From assembly GCA_016714785.1 (NCBI GenBank), contig JADKCC010000059.1, positions 1 through 64,000 of the forward strand: a stretch of DNA of 64,000 bases. Direction: 5' to 3'. The notes under the pieces were generated by a model that was not told where the DNA came from, did no database searches, and saw only the letters and a list, made by a program, of their open reading frames with translations. Position 1 is the first letter of the stretch. Each line of letters begins with the position of its first letter. The stretch is from Saprospiraceae bacterium (GTDB lineage: Bacteria > Bacteroidota > Bacteroidia > Chitinophagales > Saprospiraceae). The translations under genes and the position numbers were made by a program. Shown piece after piece: positions 1-10,751 of this stretch.

Positions 1-450
1 ATCCATAGTAACTACTTAGACTCCTGTGGGAAGATGAGTTGCCTGATAGCAGAACTCACCTTATTGACATGTTGCCCACCAGCACCAGAACTGCGCATGG
101 CCTGATAGGAGATATCGCTACGTCTTTGATCTCCATGTCTGTGGCATTCTACTTCAAAGATATGCGCTAATATACCACCCTTTCGTTTATGGTCTTTGCG
201 TATTTCGCTTTCGCCCATCCATTGTATCGTACCAATCCACGAAGCGACAAAACCCAACGTTTTAATTCCTTCAATGGACAAAAGTGCTGTCTCAACAGAC
301 CCATTTTCGTCGCCTGCTATTTTTTGCAATACTTGAATATTCAGTCCAAGATTCCTTAAGCTTCATCCATTAAATCTCAAGTACCCGAGCAACTACTCTG
401 GCATACATCTAGCCGTCCACGACCTGATGTGATTTGAATTAACTTTGCAT
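1..450 (-). pseudogene. prfH: Peptide chain release factor H (PrfH), frameshifted, runs off the left edge
   Basis: PrfH is an RF-like peptidyl-tRNA hydrolase found beside RtcB and linked to rescue of ribosomes with damaged RNA. The minus strand encodes an N-terminal piece in one frame (reads KLIQITSGRG from the ATG at 450), a middle piece 12-329 in another frame with SIEGIKTLGFVASWIGTIQW, and the catalytic segment SSGAGGQHVNKV that contains the GGQ motif. After GGQ the frame shifts again (THLPTG is read in the next frame) and the gene leaves the window. The start ATG is followed by an apparent one-A loss. It lies just downstream of rtcB, the usual order. Family assignment is sure; whether the breaks are biological or sequencing errors is not. 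Confidence 0.8.
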
Positions 451-456
451 ACGATG

Positions 457-1790
457 TTATCCTTTGTCCATTTTTACAATTTTGGGCGTGAATGTGCCCA
501 TGATGTCCACTAATTCTGTTTGTAACGACATAACCTTGTGATGTCTCTTGTATGCCAATGGCGATTCATCGATACTACCACCGATTAAAGTCACACCCGC
601 ATCTTTGAGTCGTTTTTTTGATCTCATGCTGTAGTCCGACTTTGCATTGGGCTCTTGAAAACAATCTTCCTGCACCATGTGAAGCAGATTGGATACTATT
701 TTCATCACCTTGCCTAACATTGGCTAATATAGCCCGCGCTGTCACCGATCCCGGAATGATGCCAGCCATACTCCACGAGAAGCAGGTAGCTCCTTTGCGA
801 TGAACGATACATTTTGCCATTCATGGTTTCGCGCCAAGCCAGGTTATGGTTATTGGAAATATTGACCAAAACACGTTTACCCAATGCTTGCTAAGCCGTC
901 GATGTACGTCTTCGGGACAAGCCGCAGCATAGTCCCCCGATTCATCGCCAACCAATATTCCACACCATCGTGTGTTCAGGTCCAACCACGCCAGATGCTG
1001 CACCTGACGTGGCAAAGGACACTGCTTCATAGCGAGGGCCCCACAATGCTTAAATGTTGGCACCCATCCGCGCGAACCACTGTGAGACAAAACTGCAAAG
1101 TAACTACCAGTTTGAGTTTCCATTCAGGTAAAGTCCGATCGATATCTACAATTCCAAACTCCACAAAATGATTGCCACCACCTGATGTACCAGTTGTTTG
1201 TACGCTTTGTCGATCATGCCTTTAAGCAATGGAATCTCTCGGAACTCTTTCCTGTCCAACACTGCATGATCGGCCTTGATTTTGTGTGTCTCTGTCATGC
1301 CAAACTTAGTGTGGTCTTGGAGTATGTTTTTTCAGTTCATCTTCCCGACCATTGACATAAGTGCCTGGCAAATCAAAAATAGACAAACTCATCCTACAGC
1401 CGATATCCACACCGACGCCATAAGGAATGACCGCCGCATTGTCCGTAGCTAATACCACCACCTATCGGAAGTCCGTATCCAGCATGACCATCAGGCATGA
1501 GTGCCCCTTTGACGGCAACAGGAAGTTTGACGAGATTCGTACAATTGATACTTTGCGGCATCTCCTATTTCGTTTTCGCCATAGATCTGAAAAGGCACGC
1601 GTTCTGTTTTTTAATCGATGCATTTTTAGTTCTACGGGTTTGACCAAACTTTCGGCTATTTTCCCCCGGTTGGGTCGCCCATAAACGTATCTGGTTGTAG
1701 CAAACTTCTTTCGCTTGTGCCAAGACCTTTCTTTTTCGCGCTTTTGTATCTCCATTGATATATCCGAGCGCAATGTTTATTGAATTATTT
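457..1790 (-). pseudogene. rtcB: RtcB-type RNA ligase (tRNA-splicing ligase), many frameshifts
   Basis: RtcB joins RNA 2',3'-cyclic phosphate or 3'-phosphate ends to 5'-OH ends using Mn2+ and GTP. Pieces in all three minus frames line up in family order: an N-terminal segment with ESLVKPVELKMHRLK, then KLPVAVKGALMPDGHAGYG, then LSHSGSRG, then HRKGAT, IPGS and SASHGAGR (the guanylylation-site region), and the C-terminus ESPLAYKRHHKVM and FTPKIVKMD. No frame is open for more than about 100 codons, where an intact protein is about 400-480 aa. Together with PrfH downstream it forms the known rtcB-prfH RNA/ribosome repair pair. At least six indels are needed to restore it, denser than elsewhere in the window. 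Confidence 0.8.
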
Positions 1791-2345
1791 TAGGAAAGCC
1801 CAATTTAATTAAGTCCTTCCCAGAGATTTTACTTCCCATGAATGATTGATTTTGAATTAATAAAATATAAAATAAATGTGCAATATGAATTGCAAGACGG
1901 TAGGTTCTGCCTGAAATACAATTTCAAGCTTCAAAATGATACCAAACGGGAAATTTAGTTGTGCCACTTGTTCAATTCTTCCCTAATAAGGACCAGAGAT
2001 GACAAATTATGATGGTAAATCGAAAGTAGTAAGCATAAAAAGCCCGTTGAAATGTACTTCTTCGGGCTTCATATATCTATGGGAAAGGATATTCTTAAGA
2101 GAAATGTAAGCCACGAAGAATGTTGTCAGCAGGTGCTGCGCTATTCTGATTTGATGAAATAAGACATAATCTTCGTGTTAAAATGGTTTATAATAAATAA
2201 CGATGCAAATGTATATCGGGATGATTAGATAAAAAAATAATTTTTGGTTAAATGTGTTTATATTAAGAGAAGTTTAAAATAATTAACAACCAAAAATAGT
2301 TTACCACATATTTGGGATTTTAAAATTAGATAGTACCTTTGGTCT
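1791..2345. other. Intergenic, no gene recognised
   Basis: I see no convincing coding frame in this AT-rich stretch. It contains one terminator-like hairpin (2040-2069). A short minus-strand patch around 2080-2200 reads like protein in two frames but matches nothing I know. Confidence 0.5.
2040..2069 (-). terminator. Terminator-like hairpin
   Basis: A perfect 7-bp stem AAGCCCG/CGGGCTT with a 16-nt loop is followed, on the minus strand, by a T-tract. It would end a minus-strand transcript coming from about 2.1-2.3 kb, where I recognise no intact gene. Confidence 0.45.
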
Positions 2346-3490
2346 ATGAATAGAGTATTAATCTTTTTATGGTTTATTGGTCAGTCTTCTTTGCAGCCCA
2401 AAATGAAAAAGTGACATCACAGTTTCCTATATTAACTTGTGCGCAGGACATGATATTTATACTATCTATGTCCATAATGCCATCCGCATTGTAGATAATA
2501 CTGCTGGCACCGATTTAGTATATAATTATGGTACTTTCGACTTCAAGACAAAAGGTTTTATTATCAAATTTATGAGGGAAACTTCCCTGCACATTGGATG
2601 TGTACTTATAATAGATTTATTGCAGAATACGACTATTTTCAGAGAGAGCGTAAACCGAACAAGTATTGTCTTTAGATTCTTTACAAAAACAAAGGTCATC
2701 AAGTACGAAGTCAATATGCAGCCAGAAAACAGAACAACCAAGTATGACTTTTTATGGACAATTGTGCCACTGGACTGCGCGATATCATTGACCATAATAT
2801 TACTGGATTTACGTGGATACTACGCGTGCTTGAAATAAAACATTTCGGCAAATCATCAAAGAGTACCAAAATAGAATGCCTTGGACTAACTTGGTATCGA
2901 TCTCATCATCGGGCACTCGCAGACCAAAGACTACTTTGAGTCAAAACTTTTATCCCTGACTATCTAGCGGAGGCCATCCAATTTGCTAAATATGCCGACC
3001 CTAAACAAAATGGTTTACAGCTTAAAGAAAATAAAATTTGGGTTTGACCTCCCCAATAGTAATCCCAATTTCTTGCTTTACCTTATTTTTTATTCCTATT
3101 ATTGTTACTAATAGAGATTAATATTTTTTTCCGACACTTACGTGGAATTAGTACCCATTGGATTAAAAAATACGATCAGTTTTGGCTTATTGTCTTGACT
3201 TTGGCAAGTGTATTGATGTTATTTATGTGGTTTTGGCACGGATCATATACCTACTAAATACAATTGGAATATCCTTGCAAGTCCACTTATTCCGCTTTGG
3301 TGGTGGAAAAAGAAAACTTCCATGGTTGTCCTATATCATTTGCTTCGGTCTGGTAATTACCATCATCAACGCCATACCGGTATTCAGATATTGCCACAAT
3401 ATTTTCATCCAATAGTGGGAATCATTAGTTTGATTTTGATACTTAAGGAAAACGGCTATATTTTTCGGGTGATCAGGTGCTTGCATGATC
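2346..3490 (+). pseudogene. DUF4105 family (Lnb N-terminal periplasmic domain-like) protein, frameshifted
   Basis: The three plus frames together read as a DUF4105 protein: an N-terminal hydrophobic start (MNRVLIFLW), then LTC followed by IYTIYVHNAIRIVD, NTAGTDLVYNYGTFDF, FIIKFMRG, then NRTTKYDF and DNCATGLRDIID, and a C-terminal part with hydrophobic segments of the kind seen in Bacteroidota members (VLMLFMWFWHGSYT in one frame). These are the family's conserved blocks in the right order. The family is predicted to be an envelope or periplasmic protein; the function in this phylum is unknown. Several indels break it, so no product longer than about 130 aa can be made from the sequence as given. 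Confidence 0.7.
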
Positions 3491-3575
3491 GATAGTTCGG
3501 TTGTTCAAATGCTCTTTAATTCACTAGTTCAGCCGTTTAGGTGTTTCATTCTTTGTTTGTAATTTTTAAAAAAAT

Positions 3576-5197
3576 ATGTTGAATAATAAACAGATAGCAG
3601 GTAAATTTGATCTTTTGGCCAAGTTATTGGAACTTCATGACGAAAATCCTTTCAAGATCAAGTCTTACGCCAATGCTTATTTGAGAGTCTTAGAAAATTG
3701 GAAGGTGACCTCCAGCATCATGCCCAAAGTTGAGCTTGCCGCCATCAAAGGTGTAGGGACAGCGATAGCCGAAAAATCATAGAACTGGCTACACAGGAAG
3801 CATGAAAGCACCTGAAGAAACAAAGGCAAACACCTGCCGGTATCCAAGAGATGCTCTATTAAAGGTTTGGGACCCAAAAAAGTGAAACAAATCTGGAAAG
3901 AAATGGACATACTTTCTGTAGGTGAATTGTTGTATGCTTGCAATGAAAACAGATTAGTAGCCTACTCTGGATTTGGGTTAAAACACAGGCAGATATCAAA
4001 GAAAAGTTAGAATATTTCCAAGCATCACAAGGAAAATATCTTTATGCCCATGTCCATCAACTCGCTGAAAAATGTTTGGCTGAATTGCAATTAAAATATC
4101 CTGAGTCAAAACTTGCTTTATGCGGAGATATCGTCCGTTATATGCCTGAAGTGAAAGGGATAGAAATTTTGTCAACATACCCATAGATCCAAGTGTGTTG
4201 GACGAAAGTCTGGCAGAAAAGTGGATGATAATTGGTATTATAAAGTTTTCCGCTATTCATTTACGAGGTATCAAGAGCAGAATTTGATAAAGAACTATTC
4301 AAGCGATCTGGAAACGAAACTTTTTTTAAGTGCGTTTACAGAAGAAGATTTAATACATGGTGACGCCAAAAGTATATTTGCCCACAAAGGCATATCACTC
4401 GTCCCAGCAGAACATCGTGAAAGTCCTGATGTCATAAATCTATACAAAACGCATGCACCAAAACTCATAGAAGTTCAAGAAATCAAAGGCATTGTCCACA
4501 ATCACAGTACGTATAGCGACGGCCTACATTCATTGGCCGATATGGCCGACTATGTGCATACATCTGGTTATGCATATTTTGTCATCTCAGATCATAGCAA
4601 ATCAGCCGGTTATGCAGGTGGACTCAATGAAGATAGAGTATTGATGCAGTGGAGAAATCGATGTGCTCAATGCAAAATATTCAGATGGATTCAAAATATT
4701 CAAAAGCATTGAGAGTGATATTCTAGTGGACGGATCATTGGATTATAGTGATGAAATATTGGCCCAATTTGATTTAGTGATCTCATCGATCCATTCAGTA
4801 TTGAATATGGATGAAGAGAAAGCAACACAAAGACTCATCAAAGCGGTAGAAAACCCTTATACCAAAATACTAGGCCATCCTACTGGTCGATTATTGCTCG
4901 CTCGTCCTGGATACCCTGTGGATTACAAAAAAGTAATTGATGCTTGTGCTTGCCAATGGCGTAGCTATGGAACTAAATGCCAATCCACAACGACTAGATA
5001 TGGACTGGACATGGATACCTTATGCTATGAACAAAAATGTCATGGTTTCTATTAATCCTGATGCCCATTCTAAAGAATCCATACACTACGTAAAATATGG
5101 TGTAGCTGTGGCAAGAAAAGGTGGTTTGACTGCTGATTTTTGTCTCAATACGCTTTCGGCTAATGAATTTTCGGAATGGTGTAAAAACAAAAAGTAG
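3576..5197 (+). pseudogene. polX: DNA polymerase X-family / PHP domain protein (PolX), frameshifted
   Basis: Bacterial PolX has a Pol beta-like gap-filling core followed by a C-terminal PHP phosphoesterase domain, and acts in base-excision repair. The N-terminal segment (LLELHDENPFKIKSYANAYL, then the helix-hairpin-helix segment IKGVGTAIAEK) is intact to 3780. There GAAAAATCATAG reads a stop; one more A restores KIIELAT. Then come KGLGPKKVKQIW, and the PHP part with IVHNHSTYSDG, YFVISDHS, SIHSVLNM, LGHPTGRLL and INPDAHSKES, ending at 5197. The PHP metal ligands HNHST, SDHS, HS and DAH are visible. At least four indels are needed. The intact family protein is about 550-570 aa and the span fits that length. 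Confidence 0.85.
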
Positions 5198-5212
5198 TAA
5201 AGTTTTAGCTCC

Positions 5213-5452
5213 TTGGTAATGCAGGCAACGATTATTCTGTTAATCATTTTTAAAGGTCAATCTGTTTACGATTTTATTGATGGCTATGAAGACTTTATGG
5301 AAATAGAACTTGAAGATGATAGCCCTAAAAATTTGATCCATGCCCTTTCTGGCATTTTGATTGATGATTTTGAGACATACGAATCATTTGAAAAGTATGA
5401 TTTGAAAATATTTTATAAGGAAAATCATGTTATGATAAATAGGGGCTGCTGA
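5213..5452 (+). CDS. Hypothetical 79-aa protein or remnant
   Basis: An open frame with an acidic middle (YEDFMEIELEDDSPKNL) starts 16 nt after the polX region. I recognise no family and see no clear ribosome-binding site. It could be the end of a larger decayed gene, because the N-terminal 15 residues are hydrophobic and unlike the rest. Coding status is uncertain. Confidence 0.3.
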   Translation: MVMQATIILLIIFKGQSVYDFIDGYEDFMEIELEDDSPKNLIHALSGILIDDFETYESFEKYDLKIFYKENHVMINRGC

Positions 5453-5536
5453 AAAAGTCAGCTATTATTTTTGGTTAATAGTTTAACGGAGATTATCGTT
5501 CAAAAAACAAGCAATAGAGAATATAAACGTAGTGAA

Positions 5537-5657
5537 GTGCAAAGCACCAAAGACAAAGTCTTTGACGAAGTGAACCGTGAAACGGGTGGGCAGGTGTAGT
5601 GCAAAGCACCAAAGGCCGCAAGTCTTTGACGAAGTGAACCGTGAAACGGGTGGGTGG
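5537..5657. repeat. Two tandem copies of a ~55-bp intergenic repeat
   Basis: Copy 1 (5537-5590) and copy 2 (5599-5654) share GTGCAAAGCACCAAAG, then AGTCTTTGACGAAGTGAACC and GTGAAACGGGTGGG. Each starts with a small palindrome (GTGC-AAA-GCAC). They differ by a 2-nt length change (gacaaag versus gccgcaag). The repeats lie in non-coding spacer. Confidence 0.8.
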
Positions 5658-5728
5658 GCCATGACAATGCAGAAGCGAAGGAACCCGTAAGGGATGGGCA
5701 GGTCGAAAATGAACAACAATACACCTAG

Positions 5729-5854
5729 CTGATTTAAGTTTAAATCAGTGACTTCATTTTTGAGTGATTTCGTATCACTCAAATGCAGCAAAGCTGCACC
5801 ATTCAGTTACCTTTTTTTGAACTAGACTTTTTTGGGCAATGCAAAAAAGTAACT
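5729..5854. repeat. Cluster of four short hairpins
   Basis: Four inverted repeats follow one another: CTGATTTAA-GT-TTAAATCAG (5729-5748), GAGTGAT-TTCGT-ATCACTC (5762-5780), TGCAGC-AAA-GCTGCA (5784-5798), and a wider pair AGTTAC-C-TTTTTT (5805 on) with CAAAAAAGTAACT (5842-5854). No gene overlaps them. Confidence 0.75.
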
Positions 5855-6277
5855 GCCGCCTGCATAAGGCAAAAGCCAACCCAAGGTACACGACTTTTGG
5901 ACAAAATCAATTAAAAGGTTTGCATTTAATTTGTTTATTATAGACATAATTTATTATTTATCAATTGGTTGTACCTTAGTCAGCAAGCCCTAAGTAAAAA
6001 CAAAACTCACCAAATTTATCTACTCCATCTATCGTTTGAACCACAAATAAATGATGGGGCAAAACGGATTCATTATGATCTCACAGTATTTAATCTTGGC
6101 GAAAAACATTATTCATGAATCCTAAAACGATGAAATTTTAACAAGTGACGAATTAATGGAAAAACTTAATATAAAAAAATACAAATCAATTTATCCTAAG
6201 TGAATTTTTTGATAGAAAAAATTTACATCTGGTTATGTGTAGAGCTTTGACACTAACTTATGTACTCAAAACAAAAA
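5855..6277. other. Spacer with a possible coding remnant
   Basis: No complete gene is visible. One plus-strand patch ending at a TGA near 6200 reads NDEILTSDELMEKLNIKK, which looks protein-like. An in-frame stop sits before it and I cannot assign it. Confidence 0.35.
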
Positions 6278-6304
6278 AAGCCAAATCTTGTTTGGATTTG
6301 GCTT
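6278..6304 (-). terminator. Rho-independent terminator of the TsaC/YrdC-like gene
   Basis: A perfect 10-bp stem AAGCCAAATC/GATTTGGCTT with a 7-nt loop is followed on the minus strand by a run of T. It lies 31 nt after the stop of the 6336-6950 gene, so it fits that transcript. Confidence 0.8.
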
Positions 6305-6335
6305 TACTAGTTATTTATACTATGAAAGAGATAAA

Positions 6336-6950
6336 TTAATCCACTTCTCCCTTCCCTTCTCTTATCAATTCTATTTCTTCGCCAGTACAGTCCAGCACAG
6401 TCGATTCAGCATTGTCACCAATGCCACCATCTATCAAAATATCTACTGTATGTTGGAATGTTTGCTCTATTTCATCGGGATCTGTAAAGTATTTTTGAAT
6501 GCCATCTTCAGTATTCAGTGAAGTAGAAATCAAAGGAGCATCGAGAAATTCCGCCAAACCATCTAAGATTTCATTATTTGGTATCCTAACTCCAATCTCT
6601 TCCTTATTGTTTTTAAAAAACTTCTGCACATAATTATTTGACTTTAAAATGAAGGTATAGGGTCCTGGTAGATATCGCTTCATTGTCTTGAATACATTGT
6701 TGTCTATCTGTTGTGTATATTGGGATATAACACTGATATTAGGACAAATGAGAGACATTTTGGCTTGTTTTTCTTTTTTGTCCAATATTCTGCATATTCG
6801 TTCTATACCAGCTTTATTGGTCATCAAACAGCCCAAAGCGTAGATCGTATCTGTAGGGAAGATGATAATTTCTCCTTTATTGATCCTGTCAGCTACTTCT
6901 TTGAGGTCTCTTTTATTTGGGTTTTTGTCATGAAAAAAAATTCTCTGCAT
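6336..6950 (-). CDS. L-threonylcarbamoyladenylate synthase (TsaC/YrdC/Sua5 family)
   Basis: This family makes threonylcarbamoyl-AMP from Thr, bicarbonate and ATP, the first step to t6A37 on ANN-decoding tRNAs. The 204-aa product has the core blocks GEIIIFPTDTIYALGC, KMSLICPN, RYLPGPYTFIL, EIGVRIPNN and APLISTSLN, then the signature end GGIGDNAESTVLDCT and IREG. Length fits the short TsaC/YciO-like class without a Sua5 C-terminal domain. A YciO-type paralogue with no proven t6A role cannot be excluded from sequence alone. It is transcribed alone on the minus strand and followed by a strong terminator. Confidence 0.85.
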   Translation of the reverse strand: MQRIFFHDKNPNKRDLKEVADRINKGEIIIFPTDTIYALGCLMTNKAGIERICRILDKKEKQAKMSLICPNISVISQYTQQIDNNVFKTMKRYLPGPYTFILKSNNYVQKFFKNNKEEIGVRIPNNEILDGLAEFLDAPLISTSLNTEDGIQKYFTDPDEIEQTFQHTVDILIDGGIGDNAESTVLDCTGEEIELIREGKGEVD

Positions 6951-7092
6951 ACTACATCACTTTTATTGTTTTGAAAATAATTTGTCTGTTGCTTTCGCAT
7001 GGATTTGCAACTTCATTATAGATTAAATAAATAATAACCTTAGTTTGTTGTTGTTTTTGAAAAATTAAAGATGAATTGTAGCTTATCTCGGA

Positions 7093-8430
7093 CTAAAATT
7101 TGAGGAAATGCCATTTTTTGGTTTTTAAAAATAGTAGAGACATTATGGTGATACCCAACCAATAGAATATCTCCGCGCCCCAAGCCCAATATAGACCAAA
7201 ATACCAATGTTTGATCATAAAATAACTGTAAATTATGTAGAAAATGGTAAAGATAGTTTGAATTCTCAAAGCCGTTTGCGTATGACCAGTTCCTATCAAT
7301 CCATTGAAAAAAATGCCACCAATGCCAAATGTTAATAAAATACCTAAAAGAAGTAACATGTATGGTTTGGCTAATAGTATCAATGTCATATCGTCTTTTC
7401 CAAAAAGTGGATATAAAAAAAATTCTGGAAACAATACAATGGGTAAAGATATGAGCATCGTGGTCAATAGATTCAGTTTGGTTGTTTTGATGATCAGTGG
7501 GAAGACTGCTTGTCTCTTTTTATTACCTATGAAACTACTAACTAAAGTATTGATACCAGCTGAATATCCCCAACATGGTATGGATAAGATGAGATATACC
7601 GTACGAAGCAAATTGGATATTTCTAATTCTTGTTTTCCTACATTCTCTATGAAACTAAAAAATAAAAACCAAGAGCCTATACCCAAAATAGATTGGAATA
7701 CAATAGGTATAGATATTCTAAACATATTGGTAAAATCCTTGATCACCAGACTATGAATGCTTAGCAATTCATATTTTCTATTGCTTTTGTCCCATACCAT
7801 ATAACCAATAAATACGATAAAAGCTACTACTTCAGCTATGGTGCTGGCCAATGCTGCTCCGGCAATTCCCATAGGCTTAAACCCAAATTTACCAAAGACT
7901 AAAACATAATTTAAAATAATATTAACTACAATTAACACCAAGGTATCGTATATAATAAACTTAGTACGTGCTATGCCTGTATAAAATGCAATCATAGAGA
8001 CACCTAAATAACTAAAAAACACTCCCCAGCTACGAGGTCCAATATATTCTACACATTTCTGTAGTATGTCGGGATTGTTTACAAAAAGTTTGAAGAAGGA
8101 ATGACTTCCGTATTGTAAAAATAAAAACAAAATGACGGCAAGGGCTGCTTCAAATATAAATAAAGATTGAAAATCTGTACCGGCACCTTTGTAATTTTGT
8201 TCTCCATTGCGCCTAGCAATAATAATCTGTCCGCCACGAGAAAATCCATATCCAATACTGGCTATGATCAAATAGAAAACACCAACGAGTCCTGATGCCG
8301 CAAAGTCAACACTACTATAATGATAAAGAAATACATTATCACTCAGTACAATGATATTTTGAGCCGCACTTCCTAGCATAATGGGCACTGAAAGTGATAA
8401 GATTTGTCTATATGATGTACTTAGCTTCAT
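7093..8430 (-). CDS. MATE family efflux transporter
   Basis: A 445-aa polytopic inner-membrane protein with about 12 hydrophobic segments. It opens with YRQILSLSVPIMLGSAAQNI, the usual MATE start, and has a second-half repeat of the same design (FRISIPIVFQSILGIGSWF). MATE proteins export cationic compounds in exchange for Na+ or H+. The substrate cannot be told from sequence. It is monocistronic and divergent from the oligopeptidase gene that begins at 8545. Confidence 0.88.
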   Translation of the reverse strand: MKLSTSYRQILSLSVPIMLGSAAQNIIVLSDNVFLYHYSSVDFAASGLVGVFYLIIASIGYGFSRGGQIIIARRNGEQNYKGAGTDFQSLFIFEAALAVILFLFLQYGSHSFFKLFVNNPDILQKCVEYIGPRSWGVFFSYLGVSMIAFYTGIARTKFIIYDTLVLIVVNIILNYVLVFGKFGFKPMGIAGAALASTIAEVVAFIVFIGYMVWDKSNRKYELLSIHSLVIKDFTNMFRISIPIVFQSILGIGSWFLFFSFIENVGKQELEISNLLRTVYLILSIPCWGYSAGINTLVSSFIGNKKRQAVFPLIIKTTKLNLLTTMLISLPIVLFPEFFLYPLFGKDDMTLILLAKPYMLLLLGILLTFGIGGIFFNGLIGTGHTQTALRIQTIFTIFYIIYSYFMIKHWYFGLYWAWGAEIFYWLGITIMSLLFLKTKKWHFLKF

Positions 8431-8544
8431 TTACGGTCACAAAATATCTGTTTTTTTGCTTATTTGGTAGAAAAAACAAAAAATTATCAAAATATTAAAA
8501 TATATTTGGTCTTTTATTACTCACCTACTCAATTTAAAAGTCTG

Positions 8545-10751
8545 ATGAACAAATTTCATTTTACTATCATAGCCTTAAGTACTATCTTTGCGATGATTTC
8601 CTGTGGCAATAAAAACGGAAGTCCAACTTCAAATATGGTATATAAAGAAAGTAAACTTGTATCGAAAACAGATATCATTGCACCTGTAGCTGAAAAATCT
8701 CCATATATATCTGTTACTCATGGAGATACTGTTGTAGATAATTATTTTTGGATGAGATTATCTGATGATCAGAAAAATGCCAAAAAACCTGACGTTCAGA
8801 CGCAAAAGGTATTGGATTACCTAAATGCTGAAAATGCATATCGTGAAAAAATGATGTCTCACACGGATAGTTTTCAGGTAAGACTGTTTGAAGAAATAAA
8901 AGGTAGGATCAAACAAACAGATATGTCTGTGCCGTACAAAGAAAATGGGTACTTTTACATCACTAGGTATGAAGAAGGAAAAGAATATCCTATCCATAGT
9001 CGCAAAAAAGACAACCTAGAAGCACCTGAAGAAATCATGCTCAATGTAAATGATTTGGCAAAAGGTTACGAGTATTACGCTATTGGTGGCAGAACAGTCA
9101 GTCCAGATAATAAAATATTGGCCTATAGCGAAGATACCGTAAGCAGACGTCAATATACTGTGCGATTTAAAGATCTTGTCTCAGGCAATAACTTATCAGA
9201 TGTCATTCCAAATACAACAGGTGGCATCGTTTGGGCCAACGACAACAAAAATTTATTTTATACTAAGCAAGATGCGGCACTAAGATCTTATAAAATCTTC
9301 AGACATACTCTAGGAACACCTGTTAGTATGGATGTCTTGGTATTTCACGAAAAAGATGAGACATTTAGTACCTTTATCTATAAAAGTAAATCAAAAAAAT
9401 ATCTTATTTTAGGGTCATCGGCTACCTTGTCACAAGAATACCAAATATTGGAAGCAGACAATCCTACTGGAAAATTCCGTATGTTTCAACCTAGAGAACG
9501 CAAATTGGAGTTTGATATTAGCCATTATGAAGACAAATGGTACATTCGCACCAATAAAGACGATGCACAAAACTTCAAAATCATGGTCACCCCTGAAACA
9601 GCCACAACCAAGGAAAACTGGAAAGACCTAATGCCTTATGATAAAAATATATTTATAGAAGGTATTGATATTTTCAAAAATCACATGGTAATCTCTGAAC
9701 GAAAAGGCGGTATCACTCAGCTTCGCATCAGACCGTGGGTTGGTAAGGCAGAACATTATGTACAGTTTGGCGAAGAATCTTACACTACAGGTACAGGTAT
9801 CAACCCTGATTTTGAAACAGATCTATTGAGATTGGATTATACATCATTGACCACTCCAAATACGACTTACGACTACAATGTTAAAACAAAAAAATTGGAA
9901 TTACTTAAGCAACAAGAAGTTATAGGTACATTTAATGCAGGTGATTATGTATCTGAAAGGAAAATGGTCAAAGCCACAGATGGTACATTAGTACCTATTT
10001 CTATAGTATATAAAAAGGATTTGAAAAGGATGGTACAAGGCCAATGTTGCTTTACGCTTATGGTTCTTATGGCTACAGCATGGATCCTTATTTCTCATCT
10101 ACAAGGTTAAGTTTATTAGATCGAGGCTTTGGATTTGCGATTGCACACATACGTGGTGGAAGCGAGATGGGCAGGCAGTGGTATGAAGATGGTAAATTCC
10201 TTAAAAAGAAAAACACCTTTACAGATTTTATAGATTGTGGTGACTTTTTAATAAAAGAAGGCTATGCTGCCAAGGACAAACTGTTTGCAAATGGAGGCAG
10301 TGCTGGTGGCTTGCTCATGGGTGCTGTGATGAATATGAGACCTGAACTTTGGAAAGGTGTTATAGCAGCAGTACCTTTTGTAGATGTCATTGCCACTATG
10401 CTAGATGAAAGCATACCATTAACAACGGGTGAATTTGACGAATGGGGCAATCCAAAAGATAAGACTTATTATGACTATATGAAGTCGTACTCACCTTATA
10501 ATAACGTAGAAGCCAAAGCCTACCCTGTTACCCTTGTCACTACAGGATATTGGGACTCACAAGTACAATATTGGGAGCCAGCCAAATGGGTAGCTAAACT
10601 CCGCGAGCTTAAGACTGACAAAAATCCTTTACTGATGTATTGCAACATGGATACGGGACATGGTGGTGCCTCTGGAAGATTCAAACGCCTAAAGGAAACA
10701 GCAATGGAATATGCCTTTTTGTTGGATTTGGCTGGATTGGGAGAGGAGTAG
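8545..10751 (+). pseudogene. ptrB: Oligopeptidase B-like S9A peptidase lipoprotein, one frameshift
   Basis: Oligopeptidase B is a serine peptidase of the prolyl oligopeptidase family that cuts short peptides after basic residues. I chose the ATG at 8545 because it gives a lipoprotein signal (FTIIALSTIFAMISCGNKN); an upstream in-frame ATG at 8464 would bury it. The N-terminal beta-propeller part follows (DNYFWMRLSDD, RYEEGKEYPIHSR). The catalytic domain has GGSAGGLL (nucleophile Ser), the Asp of YWDSQVQYWEP and the His of DTGHGGASGRF. The frame breaks at the A4 run 10024-10027: one extra A restores DLKKDGTRPMLLYAYGSYGY. The rest looks intact, so this is probably a working gene with a sequencing error. 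Confidence 0.85.

Noticed and set aside
884..1171. Plus-strand frame inside rtcB
   Set aside because: It is antisense to RtcB motifs such as HSGSRG and has no family of its own.
2437..2838. A 133-aa stand-alone gene
   Set aside because: Only the first third matches DUF4105; the rest of the domain continues in the other frames.
5483..5791. Minus-strand frame with repeated PVSRFTSSKT-like text
   Set aside because: It is the translation of the intergenic tandem repeat and has no start signal or family.
8464..8544. Upstream start for the oligopeptidase
   Set aside because: It would add 27 residues before a clear lipoprotein signal peptide.
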